Assembly (NCBI RefSeq): GCF_009936035.1
Contig: NZ_QWEO01000001.1
Coordinates: 186,001 to 250,000, forward strand
Origin: Neglectibacter sp. X58
GTDB lineage: Bacteria > Bacillota > Clostridia > Oscillospirales > Acutalibacteraceae
Direction: 5' to 3'
DNA: 64,000 bases
Positions 15,862 to 23,399 of this stretch are shown in pieces; positions within the stretch are counted from its first letter, which is position 1, and every line of letters starts with the position of its first letter. Below the pieces are notes generated by a model that worked only from the letters and a program-made list of their open reading frames with translations, ran no database searches and was not told the DNA's origin. The position numbers and the translations under genes were made by a program.

Positions 15862-16208
15862 CAAAAGAAGGCTTCTGCCGATGATGTAGAAAGGAAAACG
15901 CCCCAAAAGCCATGGAGGAAATGGGGACAACGGAAAAGGGGCGGACAGTAGAAAAACGGTAAAGGAAAAAGAGAGTGGATAGGAAAGAAGGAAAGAAAAT
16001 AGGAAATTGAAACAAACAAAATACAAAAGTAACCAAAAGAAGGGATAAAGAAAAGCATCAAAACAGAGGCAAAGGATAAGGAACGCTCAGAAGTAGAAGA
16101 AGGAAGAAAAAATATGTTTTTAGAGGAGAGCACCTATGCAAGTGACAGAACGTACCAACGCGACGTGACGCGTGGCTAGCAGCATAGGGTTTATACCCGC
16201 ATATGAAA

Positions 16209-16236
16209 TACCCCCGGCTCCGCCGGGGGATTTTTA
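16209..16236 (+). terminator. strong terminator in the gene-free region
   Basis: CCCCCGGC pairs with GCCGGGGG around TCC, then ATTTTTATTT. No annotated gene reads into it, which is why a transcript from 15.86-16.2 kb is suspected. Confidence 0.75.
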
Positions 16237-16332
16237 TTTGTTCATGTAAGAACCACTCCCGGGCGGCGGTTTATACAAGAAATCCAGTGTCAATGCGGCA
16301 TTGGACTACGGCATCGGGCAATTTATACCCAC

Positions 16333-16364
16333 AAAAAATCCCCCGGCGTGCCGGGAGATTTTTA
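16333..16364. terminator. bidirectional terminator at the end of the phosphate transporter gene
   Basis: AAAAAATCCCCCGGC GTG CCGGGAGATTTTTA: a GC-rich stem flanked by A and T runs, 16 nt beyond the stop of the minus-strand Na/Pi cotransporter. Confidence 0.8.
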
Positions 16365-16379
16365 ATTTTATCAAGCAAG

Positions 16380-18146
16380 TCATTTTCCCTCTGGGGCAGG
16401 GGAAGCTGGCAGCAAATATTCCAGTGAATACGTTTCAAAGGCCTGGGTAAAGGCGGGATTGCCAGTGTTCTTAACTTCGTTCAAATACCCATGGGTGTCC
16501 AGGGAAGAATCTTTAATCTGAATAACAGTGACAGCAATATTGGAGCAGTGATCGGAAACACGTTCGTAGTTTGTCAGCAGATCCGTAAGCACAAAGCCCA
16601 GCTCAATAGTGCAGCGGCCCTCCTGCAGCCGGCGGATATGCCGGTTTTTCAGTTCCAGCTTCAGCCCGTCAATGACCTGCTCCAAAGGCTCTACCTTGGC
16701 AGCGATGACAGGATCGTTTTCCTCAAAGGCTTCCACAGTCAGGTTCAGGATGGTGAGGATAGCCCGGGTGATAACCTGAAGCTCCTCCTGGGCTTTGTCG
16801 GAAAACTGGATGTCCTTGTCGTGTATTTCATTTGCCACCCGGAGGATGTTCACCGCATGGTCGCCAATGCGCTCGAAATCACCGATAGCATGGAGAAGCT
16901 GGGATACGTCATGGCTGTCCTTAGGAGAGAGATCCTTGCTGCTCAGCCTTACTAAGAAGGTGCCCAGCTTATCCTCATAGAGGTCGATTTCCTCCTCCTG
17001 CTGGGTAATGGAGTCGGCCACTTTCTGGTCGAATTTGCTGAGGATGGAGATAGCGTTTGCCATGGAGTCCCGGGCGGCCTTTGCCATGTGTATAGACAGG
17101 TTGCGGCATTCCGCGATGGCAAAGCCGGGGGAGAGCAGCAGGCGCTCGTCCAGCAGTTCTTCCTTGGTGCTCTGCTCCCGGATGGTGATTTTTGCCAGCT
17201 TTTCAAGTTGTTTGGAGAAAGGAAGGAGAATCAAGGTGGTCAGCAGGTTAAAGAGACTGTGGACAATAGCGATACCCAAAGCGTTGATAGGGGAGTCTAT
17301 AAAGTCGAAATGTATGAAAGCGTTTAACAGGTAAAAGCCCGAAAGGCAGATAACCGTACCCAAAACATTGAAGTATACATGTACGGCTGTAACGCGCTTG
17401 GCGTTTTTGTTGGTGCCAATGCTGGAAAGCAGGGCGGTGACACAGGTGCCAATATTCTGGCCCATGATAATGGGAAGGGCCATGCCATAGGTAATGCTGC
17501 CTGTCATGGACAGGGACTGCAAAATGCCCACTGAAGCCGCCGAGCTTTGAATAACCCCCGTAACCACAGTGCCCAGCAGTATGCCTGCGATGGGGTTCTG
17601 GAACATCACCAGAATGTCCTGGAAAATGGGCATATCCGCCAGAGGGCTTACAGACTGGCTCATAAAGCTCATGCCTGTCATCAGTACGGAAAAGCCCACC
17701 AGGATGGTGCCCACGTCCCGCTTTTTGCCTTCCTTGGAGGACATAATCAGCAGCACGCCGATAAGGGCCACAATGGGGGAGAAGGACTCCGGCTTTAACA
17801 GCCGCAGGAAAAAGCTGCTGCTCTCAATGCCCGCCGCGCTTAAAATCCAGGCGGTCAGGGTCGTGCCCACGTTGGAACCCATGATAACGCCTACAGTCTG
17901 GCTTAGCTGCATAATGCCGGAGTTTACTAAGCCCACCAGCATGACCGTCATGGCGGAAGAGGACTGGATGGCAATGGTGATAACAGCCCCCAGCGCCAGC
18001 CCCTTCCATTTGCTGGAGGTCATGGACTTTAAGACCCGTTCCAGCTTGCCGCCCACCATTTTTTCCAGGCCCGCGGACATGACATGCATACCATACAGGA
18101 AAAAAGCCAGTCCGCCTAACAGGGTGAAGAGGGAAAAAACGTCCAT
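16380..18146 (-). CDS. Na+/phosphate cotransporter with PhoU-like C-terminal domain
   Basis: 588 residues. The N-terminal half contains the duplicated Na/Pi cotransporter repeat with the QSS signatures ('TIAIQSSSAMTVM' and 'GVIQSSAASVGIL') and about nine helices. From about residue 330 a cytoplasmic PhoU-like helical domain follows, with the 'GDFERIGDHAVN' and 'YERVSDHCSNI' repeats that bind metal in PhoU. This NptA/YjbB-like architecture moves phosphate across the membrane, and the PhoU part probably gates it. GGAGGAAGG precedes the ATG. It is monocistronic, divergent from the FNT gene. Confidence 0.93.
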   Translation of the reverse strand: MDVFSLFTLLGGLAFFLYGMHVMSAGLEKMVGGKLERVLKSMTSSKWKGLALGAVITIAIQSSSAMTVMLVGLVNSGIMQLSQTVGVIMGSNVGTTLTAWILSAAGIESSSFFLRLLKPESFSPIVALIGVLLIMSSKEGKKRDVGTILVGFSVLMTGMSFMSQSVSPLADMPIFQDILVMFQNPIAGILLGTVVTGVIQSSAASVGILQSLSMTGSITYGMALPIIMGQNIGTCVTALLSSIGTNKNAKRVTAVHVYFNVLGTVICLSGFYLLNAFIHFDFIDSPINALGIAIVHSLFNLLTTLILLPFSKQLEKLAKITIREQSTKEELLDERLLLSPGFAIAECRNLSIHMAKAARDSMANAISILSKFDQKVADSITQQEEEIDLYEDKLGTFLVRLSSKDLSPKDSHDVSQLLHAIGDFERIGDHAVNILRVANEIHDKDIQFSDKAQEELQVITRAILTILNLTVEAFEENDPVIAAKVEPLEQVIDGLKLELKNRHIRRLQEGRCTIELGFVLTDLLTNYERVSDHCSNIAVTVIQIKDSSLDTHGYLNEVKNTGNPAFTQAFETYSLEYLLPASPAPEGK

Positions 18147-18277
18147 GTACCTTCCTCCGAATTCATTATAATGTTGACACTTCTACAATTTTCTACAAGC
18201 CTATCATACCATACCCAGCCGCCGCCCGCAACGGGTTTTCTGTAAATTTCTTAAATTTGGCGGGTTTAGGGCAGCCC

Positions 18278-18306
18278 TTGCAATTTTCCCCGGCGTCAGG
18301 TATAAT
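18278..18306 (+). promoter_or_regulatory. sigma-A promoter of the FNT gene
   Basis: TTGCAA (18278-18283), 17-bp spacer, TATAAT (18301-18306), 28 bp before the start codon. Confidence 0.8.
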
Positions 18307-18334
18307 GGGGAAAACAAAAGGGGAAGGGACGTCT

Positions 18335-18964
18335 ATGAAGCAGCTTGTTGCCTTTGTTTACGCGGTTTTAGCCGGGATATCCATTTCCATCGGCGGGCTG
18401 GTGTTTCTCTCCAGCGAAAGCAGGGCAGTGGGAGCCGTCATGTTCTCAGTGGGGCTTTTTGCAGTTTGCACCCTGGGGCTGGGGCTTTTCACCGGCAGGG
18501 TCTGCTATGTGTTCGACAATCCTCCCGCTTATACGGCGGAGTGCCTGCTCATCTGGCTTGGAAACCTTGCGGGGGCTTTTCTTGCAGGCAGCGCGGTGCG
18601 GCTGACGCGCCTTTCCGCTGTGGCGGAAAAGGCCCAGGCATTAAGCGGGACAAAGCTGGAGGACTCTCCTCTCAGCGTGTTCATCCTGGCGGTTTTCTGC
18701 AATATCCTCATCTACCTTGCGGTGGAAAGCTACCGGAACAACCCCCACCAGCTAGGGAAGTATCTGGGCATGCTTTTGGGGGTGTCGGTGTTCGTGCTGG
18801 CAGGGCTGGAGCACTGCGTGGCAAATATGTTCTATTTCACCGCCGGCGGAGCCTGGAGCCTTCATGCCCTCTTGTACATAGGCATCATGACGGCGGGAAA
18901 CGCTTTAGGCGGGGTGCTGTTCCCGCTGTGCCGCAAACTGAAAGCTTACAGCGAAGGAAAATAA
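18335..18964 (+). CDS. formate/nitrite transporter family channel
   Basis: 209 residues with six hydrophobic helices. FNT features include 'LGLGLFTGRV' (omega-loop region after TM2), 'LEHCVANMFYF' (family EHSVANMF motif) and 'GNALGGVLF'. It is shorter than typical FocA/NirC (about 260-280 residues). FNT proteins pass small monovalent anions such as formate, nitrite or hydrosulfide; with fermentative genes in the same window formate is plausible, but the substrate is not readable from the sequence. The start at 18335 follows AAAGGGGAAGGG. It has its own promoter and terminator. Confidence 0.85.
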   Translation: MKQLVAFVYAVLAGISISIGGLVFLSSESRAVGAVMFSVGLFAVCTLGLGLFTGRVCYVFDNPPAYTAECLLIWLGNLAGAFLAGSAVRLTRLSAVAEKAQALSGTKLEDSPLSVFILAVFCNILIYLAVESYRNNPHQLGKYLGMLLGVSVFVLAGLEHCVANMFYFTAGGAWSLHALLYIGIMTAGNALGGVLFPLCRKLKAYSEGK

Positions 18965-18976
18965 GTTTTAGGCAGC

Positions 18977-19008
18977 GGAGCGGCCCGGTTTTCGGGCCGC
19001 TCTTTTCT
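18977..19008 (+). terminator. terminator of the FNT gene
   Basis: GAGCGGCCCG pairs with CGGGCCGCTC around GTTTT, followed by TTTTC. Confidence 0.85.
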
Positions 19009-19028
19009 GCAAAAATTTTTTGTTTTCC

Positions 19029-19057
19029 TGTAACCTTTTTGCCCCAAAAGGCGCTAT
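19029..19057 (+). promoter_or_regulatory. possible ECF-type autoregulatory promoter
   Basis: TGTAACC (19029-19035), a 16-bp gap, then CGCTAT (19052-19057), 37 bp before the ECF sigma gene. The TGTAAC-type -35 is typical of ECF sigma factors that control their own operon. The -10 is a weak match. Confidence 0.45.
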
Positions 19058-19093
19058 ATGGGTTGAAGCCCATGGGAAAGGAGTTATGAAACT

Positions 19094-19654
19094 ATGGATG
19101 ACGAAGCCATTGTGGCGCTGTTTTTGCAGCGGGACGAAGGGGCGCTGCGGGAGGTGTCCGGGAAATATGGTGGCAGGCTGCGGACTTTGGCAAATTCCAT
19201 TTTACAGGATGCTTCTGCTGCCGAGGAATGCGAGAACGACACCTATTTGCAGGCCTGGAACAGTATTCCGCCCCACCAGCCCGGGGGATACCTTTTTGCC
19301 TTTCTGGCAAAGATCACCCGGCATCTGGCACTGGACGCCTGCCGTAGGCGTGCTCGGAAGAAGCGCGCAGGCATTTGCGCCCGCCTGACAAAAGAGCTGG
19401 AGCAGTGCATCCCCGGCTCCTCCGACACCCCCTGCCAGGTGGACGGCATATTGCTGGCAGGGGTGCTGGAGTCCTATCTGCAAAGCCTGCCGGAGGAAAA
19501 GCGGTATATGTTTTTGCGGCGGTATTGGTACTGCGATTCTGTCCCCAGCGTGGCAAAGCGTATGGGGATTACCCAGGCCAAGGTGAAAACCACGCTGCAC
19601 CGGGTGCGGGCTGGGCTGAAAGAATACTTAATCAAGGAGGGGTATGACGTATGA
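19094..19654 (+). CDS. ECF-type RNA polymerase sigma factor
   Basis: 186 residues with region 2 (from 'LFLQRDEGALREVSGKYGGRL' to 'ENDTYLQAWNSIPPHQPGGYLFAFLAKITRHLALD') and region 4 ('LPEEKRYMFLRRYWYCDSVPSVAKRMGITQAKVKTTLHR', helix-turn-helix) joined by a Cys-containing linker. It is probably co-transcribed with the membrane protein that overlaps its stop codon by 4 nt (ATGA), the usual sigma/anti-sigma layout. A TGTAACC-type sequence upstream may be its own promoter. The inducing signal is unknown. Confidence 0.88.
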   Translation: MDDEAIVALFLQRDEGALREVSGKYGGRLRTLANSILQDASAAEECENDTYLQAWNSIPPHQPGGYLFAFLAKITRHLALDACRRRARKKRAGICARLTKELEQCIPGSSDTPCQVDGILLAGVLESYLQSLPEEKRYMFLRRYWYCDSVPSVAKRMGITQAKVKTTLHRVRAGLKEYLIKEGYDV

Positions 19655-21249
19655 GAGGACAGGAGCTTTTAGACAAGCTGGAGCTTTTAAGCCCAGAACT
19701 TATCCAGTCCGCCGCAGGAGATCCTCCCGGGGCGGAAGAGACAAAAGGCCAGCGCCGCCGGGGGCTTTTCTGGAGCTTTATGGGCGGGTGCGCTGCCGGG
19801 GCCGTATGCCTGAGCCTTGCCCTGCTGCCCCTGTTTCTAGGGCAGGGAGACAGCGTGGAGCCAGGGGGCTCCTCTGCAGCGCCCCTGGCAGGAACGCCGT
19901 CCCCCAGCCCTTCTCCCAGCCCCTCTCCGAAAGCGCCGGGGATAGAGCCGGTGTATGTGGAATGGATGCCGGACTTGCCCCTGGAAAAGTATTTTGCCCA
20001 TGAAGAGCAGGAAACAGACAGGGAAAAGCTCCAGAAACTGCCAAGAACCTTTTTCGGATATGACGAAGGGGAGAGCAGGTCTTTCAGCTCCCGGCAGGAG
20101 GAACTGGAGGAAGAAGGGGATATTCCTTCCATAGATTCCGCCTGGGATTTCACCTGCCACGCCTGGTACGACAGCGGAAGCACCCCCAAGAGCCTGTCGG
20201 TGCGCTGGGAGTGGTATGAAGTTTCAGATCAGATAGCGAATATGAATACAGAAGAAATAGGAGTGCAAATCGCCGGGCGTTCCAATTTCATTTCCCCGGA
20301 AAGCTATATCCGCTTGAACCGTACAGTGGTGCGCCGGGATGGGACAGAGATTACGGTGCTGGGCCAGATGGACAGCCAGAAATTCTTTGTATTCCAAAAG
20401 GACGGGGCATGGCGCCTGATTCGGGCCACCGCAGGCGTTCCCCAGGAAATGCTGCTGCAAGTGCTGGATCACTTCTTCCAGCATCCTGCAGATTTCAGGA
20501 ACTTTTCAAAGGAAGCCGGAGATATATATGAATGGGCAGAACTGGAAACCTGCCCCGAAGCTTTTGCAGGGTATTATCCCCAGCAAAAGGATTCGGAACT
20601 GGTGCCGCCCCTGGCAGGGGCAGAGGTGCTGCTGCTCAACGGGGAGCCGGTGCGCATCCAATGTGTGTATGATTCCGACACGGTAACCGGAACCCTCCTG
20701 CAATGGACAGTGTATAAGGAAACCCCGGATAACCAGCCAGATCCCATTTCCCGGCTCAGGGCCGCAGGGGATTTGCATGATTTTTCCCAGGAAAGCATAT
20801 CCTGGTATTTCCAGCAGGTGCCTGCCGGAACCGGAAGGAATATCATCTATTTCACTTGGGACGGCTACCGGGTGGAGGCGCAGTTTGCTGAGAAAGCCTC
20901 CCCTGAGGACGTGATATGGCCCATTCTGGAGACGATGCGGGAGCAATCCCGGGCCTGGGGGCTTTCCAGCCGGTGGAGCAAGGCCTATGGCGATATGGAA
21001 GCGGGAAAAGCCCCTGTGGATCCTGCTGTGTCCATGGCTGTTTTCCCCAAAATCCGGGAAGAATATTTCTTTGGGGATCTGCGCGACGCCACCCTGGAAT
21101 CAGTGGAGGCATACCTTTCCCGACCGGAGATACGGGAAAGCGGGCGCTTTTACTTCACATGGGAGGGGTATTACGCCTATGCCCAGCTATCCCCTGCCGC
21201 TGAAGCCACAGAACTCTATGGATTTATTGCCCGCGTGCGGGGAGAGTGA
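19651..21249 (+). CDS. membrane-anchored protein encoded with the ECF sigma, probable anti-sigma or sensor
   Basis: 532 residues: a cytoplasmic N-terminus of about 38 residues, one membrane helix (about 40-62), a Ser-Pro repeat linker (PSPSPSPSPSP) and a large extracytoplasmic region of about 420 residues with two similar Trp/Tyr-rich segments ('RFYFTWEGYYAYAQLSP' and 'NIIYFTWDGYRVEAQF'), suggesting an internal duplication. It overlaps the sigma gene by 4 nt, so it is likely its regulator. No zinc-binding anti-sigma motif (HxxxCxxC) is present in the N-terminus. The role is inferred from operon position only. Confidence 0.7.
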   Translation: MRGQELLDKLELLSPELIQSAAGDPPGAEETKGQRRRGLFWSFMGGCAAGAVCLSLALLPLFLGQGDSVEPGGSSAAPLAGTPSPSPSPSPSPKAPGIEPVYVEWMPDLPLEKYFAHEEQETDREKLQKLPRTFFGYDEGESRSFSSRQEELEEEGDIPSIDSAWDFTCHAWYDSGSTPKSLSVRWEWYEVSDQIANMNTEEIGVQIAGRSNFISPESYIRLNRTVVRRDGTEITVLGQMDSQKFFVFQKDGAWRLIRATAGVPQEMLLQVLDHFFQHPADFRNFSKEAGDIYEWAELETCPEAFAGYYPQQKDSELVPPLAGAEVLLLNGEPVRIQCVYDSDTVTGTLLQWTVYKETPDNQPDPISRLRAAGDLHDFSQESISWYFQQVPAGTGRNIIYFTWDGYRVEAQFAEKASPEDVIWPILETMREQSRAWGLSSRWSKAYGDMEAGKAPVDPAVSMAVFPKIREEYFFGDLRDATLESVEAYLSRPEIRESGRFYFTWEGYYAYAQLSPAAEATELYGFIARVRGE

Positions 21250-21283
21250 GAAGCTGTACCGATAGGATTGGTACGGCTTCTAA
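21250..21283 (+). terminator. hairpin after the sigma operon
   Basis: GAAGCTGTACC pairs with GGTACGGCTTC around GATAGGATT, immediately at the stop codon. A second large imperfect hairpin (about 21298-21338, AAGCCCG.../...CGGGTT) follows. Confidence 0.65.
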
Positions 21284-21473
21284 GCCCTGAACAGGAAAGC
21301 CCGTCCTTTGCCGCAAATACGGCAGGGGGCGGGTTCTTGCTTTGCCGGGAAAATGCAGCAGCAAAAACCGCACGGAGAGCAGTTTGCCAGGAAAACGCAA
21401 AAAAGAACAAAAATAGACGTGTATGAGAACTGTTTTTTGTCAGGCAGAGGCGGGGCAGGGCGGTGCTATTGCC

Positions 21474-21502
21474 TTGACATCAGGGTTAAAGGGCGCTATA
21501 AT
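21474..21502 (+). promoter_or_regulatory. consensus promoter of the ATP synthase operon
   Basis: TTGACA (21474-21479), 17-bp spacer, TATAAT (21497-21502): a perfect sigma-A promoter. The leader to atpB is about 130 nt. The rest of the 390-bp gap holds only the hairpins near 21250-21340. Confidence 0.9.
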
Positions 21503-21639
21503 TTTTTGTGGTATCAATACAGCCTGCGCATCCTGCTGTCCTTTTCCCCTGAGGCAGCAGGCGTGCGGAACCTCTGTTTGCAGCGGGAAGGTGCTGCTGC
21601 ACGCAGGACATCAAAGGCTGTGCGGAAAGGAAGTGCGCA

Positions 21640-22473
21640 ATGGGCAAACATAAAAAGGGTTTGGCGGTGTGCATTATTGCCGTTTTGCTGCTGCTGGCGG
21701 CCTCGCTTCTGACCGGGTTTCACGGCAGGGCGGAGAGCGTGCAGGAAGCTATGCGGGACGCGGTACTGCACAACGTAAACCAAATCACATTCATCGGCGG
21801 GAAGCTGATAAATCCGGGGCTTGTTTCAGCCTTTCTGGTTACGGCTATCCTTCTGATAGCGGCGGCCTGTATCCGGGTGTTCGCCATTCCCCGGTTCCGG
21901 CTTATCCCGGGAAAATTCCAGATGGTGCTGGAAGAAGCGGTGGGCCTGTTTGACAACATGGCAAAAACCAACAGCCCCCACCGCAACGGCTTTCTGGGGG
22001 CTTACATTTTTGGCGCGGGGGCTTATATCTTTGTGGGGACGCTCTTTGAACTGCTGGGCTTTGAGGCTATTACAGCCCATGGGGAGCCTGTCACCCTGCC
22101 GGCCCCGCTTTCAGACGTAAACGCGGCTATCGCGCTGGGGGTGCTCTCCTATCTGGTTATCCTCTCCGGCGGCATAGCAGGCAATGGCGTGGGGGGAATC
22201 GGCAAAACCCTTAAGGAGTTTTCCCTTCCCATCTCTATGAGCTTCCGTCTTTTCGGCGCGCTGCTCTCCGGCCTGCTGGTAACGGAGCTGGTGTACTATT
22301 TCGTCACCCTGAGCTTCCTGCTCCCGGTGGTGGTGGGGGTGCTTTTCACCCTGCTCCATGCCATCATTCAGACCTACGTGCTCACTATGCTTACTGCCCT
22401 GTATTACGGCGAAGTGTCCGAGCCTTCCCATAAGGAGAAAAAGGGGAAACAGAAGGCAAAGGCTTCCGCCTGA
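21640..22473 (+). CDS. atpB: F-type ATP synthase subunit a
   Basis: 277 residues, polytopic. The essential stator Arg is in 'PISMSFRLFGALLSG', and the last helices ('LLHAIIQTYVLTMLTALYYG') match the conserved C-terminal half-channel. It starts the operon a-c-b-(delta/alpha)-gamma-beta-epsilon. AAAGGAAG precedes the ATG. The C-terminus is lysine-rich. No atpI/uncI gene precedes it. Confidence 0.95.
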   Translation: MGKHKKGLAVCIIAVLLLLAASLLTGFHGRAESVQEAMRDAVLHNVNQITFIGGKLINPGLVSAFLVTAILLIAAACIRVFAIPRFRLIPGKFQMVLEEAVGLFDNMAKTNSPHRNGFLGAYIFGAGAYIFVGTLFELLGFEAITAHGEPVTLPAPLSDVNAAIALGVLSYLVILSGGIAGNGVGGIGKTLKEFSLPISMSFRLFGALLSGLLVTELVYYFVTLSFLLPVVVGVLFTLLHAIIQTYVLTMLTALYYGEVSEPSHKEKKGKQKAKASA

Positions 22474-22514
22474 GGATATTTGCAATCAAACCTATAAATG
22501 GAGGTAGAACGACT

Positions 22515-22883
22515 ATGAAAACCTTATACCGTCACAAGAAAGTCCTGTACACGCTGCTGCTTGCAGTGCTGCTGATGCTCTGCATCGGGATGCCGGCCCT
22601 GGCAGCCGAAGGGGAGGGCGCGCCTGCTGACGAGCCTGCACAGGCCGCCCAGGACAACAGCATCGGATCTAAAGCGATTGCCGCCGCTATTGCCGTAGGT
22701 CTTGCCGCTGCTGGCGGCGCGGTTGGCATGGGCATTGCCACGGCCAAGTCTGCCGAAGGCATTTCCCGCCAGCCCGAGGCTGAAGGCAAAATCCGTACGG
22801 CTTTCATGCTGGGTCTGGTGTTCATTGAAACCGCCATCATCTATGCGCTGCTGGTGGTTATCCTGATTATCTTCGTACTATAA
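22515..22883 (+). CDS. atpE: F-type ATP synthase subunit c with N-terminal signal-like extension
   Basis: 122 residues, longer than the usual 75-90. The first 31 residues look like a cleavable signal peptide (basic start, 'LYTLLLAVLLMLCIGMPALA', then A), followed by an acidic Ala/Pro-rich spacer and the normal two-helix hairpin. The RQPEA polar loop and the ion-binding Glu in 'VFIETAIIY' are present. The TM1 position that is Gln in Na+-translocating c rings is Met here, and the Ser-Thr after the Glu is Thr-Ala, so proton coupling is more likely than sodium (inference from motif). GGAGG precedes the ATG. Confidence 0.93.
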   Translation: MKTLYRHKKVLYTLLLAVLLMLCIGMPALAAEGEGAPADEPAQAAQDNSIGSKAIAAAIAVGLAAAGGAVGMGIATAKSAEGISRQPEAEGKIRTAFMLGLVFIETAIIYALLVVILIIFVL

Positions 22884-22898
22884 AGGCAGGTGGCAGAC

Positions 22899-23399
22899 GT
22901 GTCGAACATTCCACTTAATATCGACTGGCAGCAGATCCTGCTGCATTGGATGAACCTGGCTATCCTGGTAGGCGGGCTGTATTTCCTTCTGTTCAAGCCT
23001 GTCAAGCAGTTTATGGAGAAGCGCCAGGCGCACTATCAGGAGATGGAGGAGAAGGCTGCCGGGAAGCTGCAGGAGGCCGAAGGCGTAAAGGCCCAGTACC
23101 AGCAGAAGCTGGACGGGGTGGAGGCAGAGCTTCACGAAGCCCGGGCCAAGGTGCAGCAGGCAGTGGAGAAATCCACCCAGGAGCAGTTGGAGCAGGCTAA
23201 AAAGCAGGCCGCGCAGATTGTGGCCCAGGCCAGGTCTGAAGCGGAACACAGCAAGGAAAAGGTAATGAAGGAAGCTCAGCGGGAACTGAAAAAGCTGGCA
23301 ACCGAGGCGGCTGAAAAGATTGCCTTTAAATCGGATGTAGATCCTTTCGACCAGTTCTTGAATCTGGCAGAAGGAGGCAAGGAAAATGAGAGCCGATAG
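22899..23399 (+). CDS. atpF: F-type ATP synthase subunit b
   Basis: 166 residues: one N-terminal membrane helix ('LLHWMNLAILVGGLYFLLF', then K-P-V-K) and a long charged coiled coil, the peripheral stalk. The start GTG 22899 is preferred because AGG lies 8 nt upstream, while GTG 22890 overlaps that site. The 3' end overlaps the delta/alpha fusion gene by 14 nt. The b C-terminus normally binds delta, so here it should contact the delta-like domain carried on alpha. Confidence 0.92.
   Translation: MSNIPLNIDWQQILLHWMNLAILVGGLYFLLFKPVKQFMEKRQAHYQEMEEKAAGKLQEAEGVKAQYQQKLDGVEAELHEARAKVQQAVEKSTQEQLEQAKKQAAQIVAQARSEAEHSKEKVMKEAQRELKKLATEAAEKIAFKSDVDPFDQFLNLAEGGKENESR

Larger units (their letters stand above)
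15862..16379. other. gene-free region with purine-rich strand
   Basis: About 520 bp with no convincing gene. From 15880 to 16130 the plus strand is strongly purine-biased and A-rich. It leads to a possible 10-codon frame (16135-16167, MQVTERTNAT) preceded by AGAGGAGAG, then a strong terminator at 16209-16236. The motif TTTATAC occurs three times (near 16190, 16270 and 16322). A non-coding RNA ending at the terminator, or a decayed mobile element, would fit. I cannot assign either. Confidence 0.4.

Noticed and set aside
15823-16133. Minus-strand frames of 62-90 codons (pyrimidine-rich)
   Set aside because: Their Phe/Ser/Leu-rich translations reflect the purine-rich plus strand; no ribosome-binding site or domain.
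15839-16379. IS200/IS605 insertion sequence with TnpA/TnpB
   Set aside because: Only palindromes are seen; no transposase or TnpB frame on either strand.
22515-22883. Sodium-translocating ATP synthase
   Set aside because: The TM1 Gln and Ser/Thr ligands that define Na+ c rings are not present.
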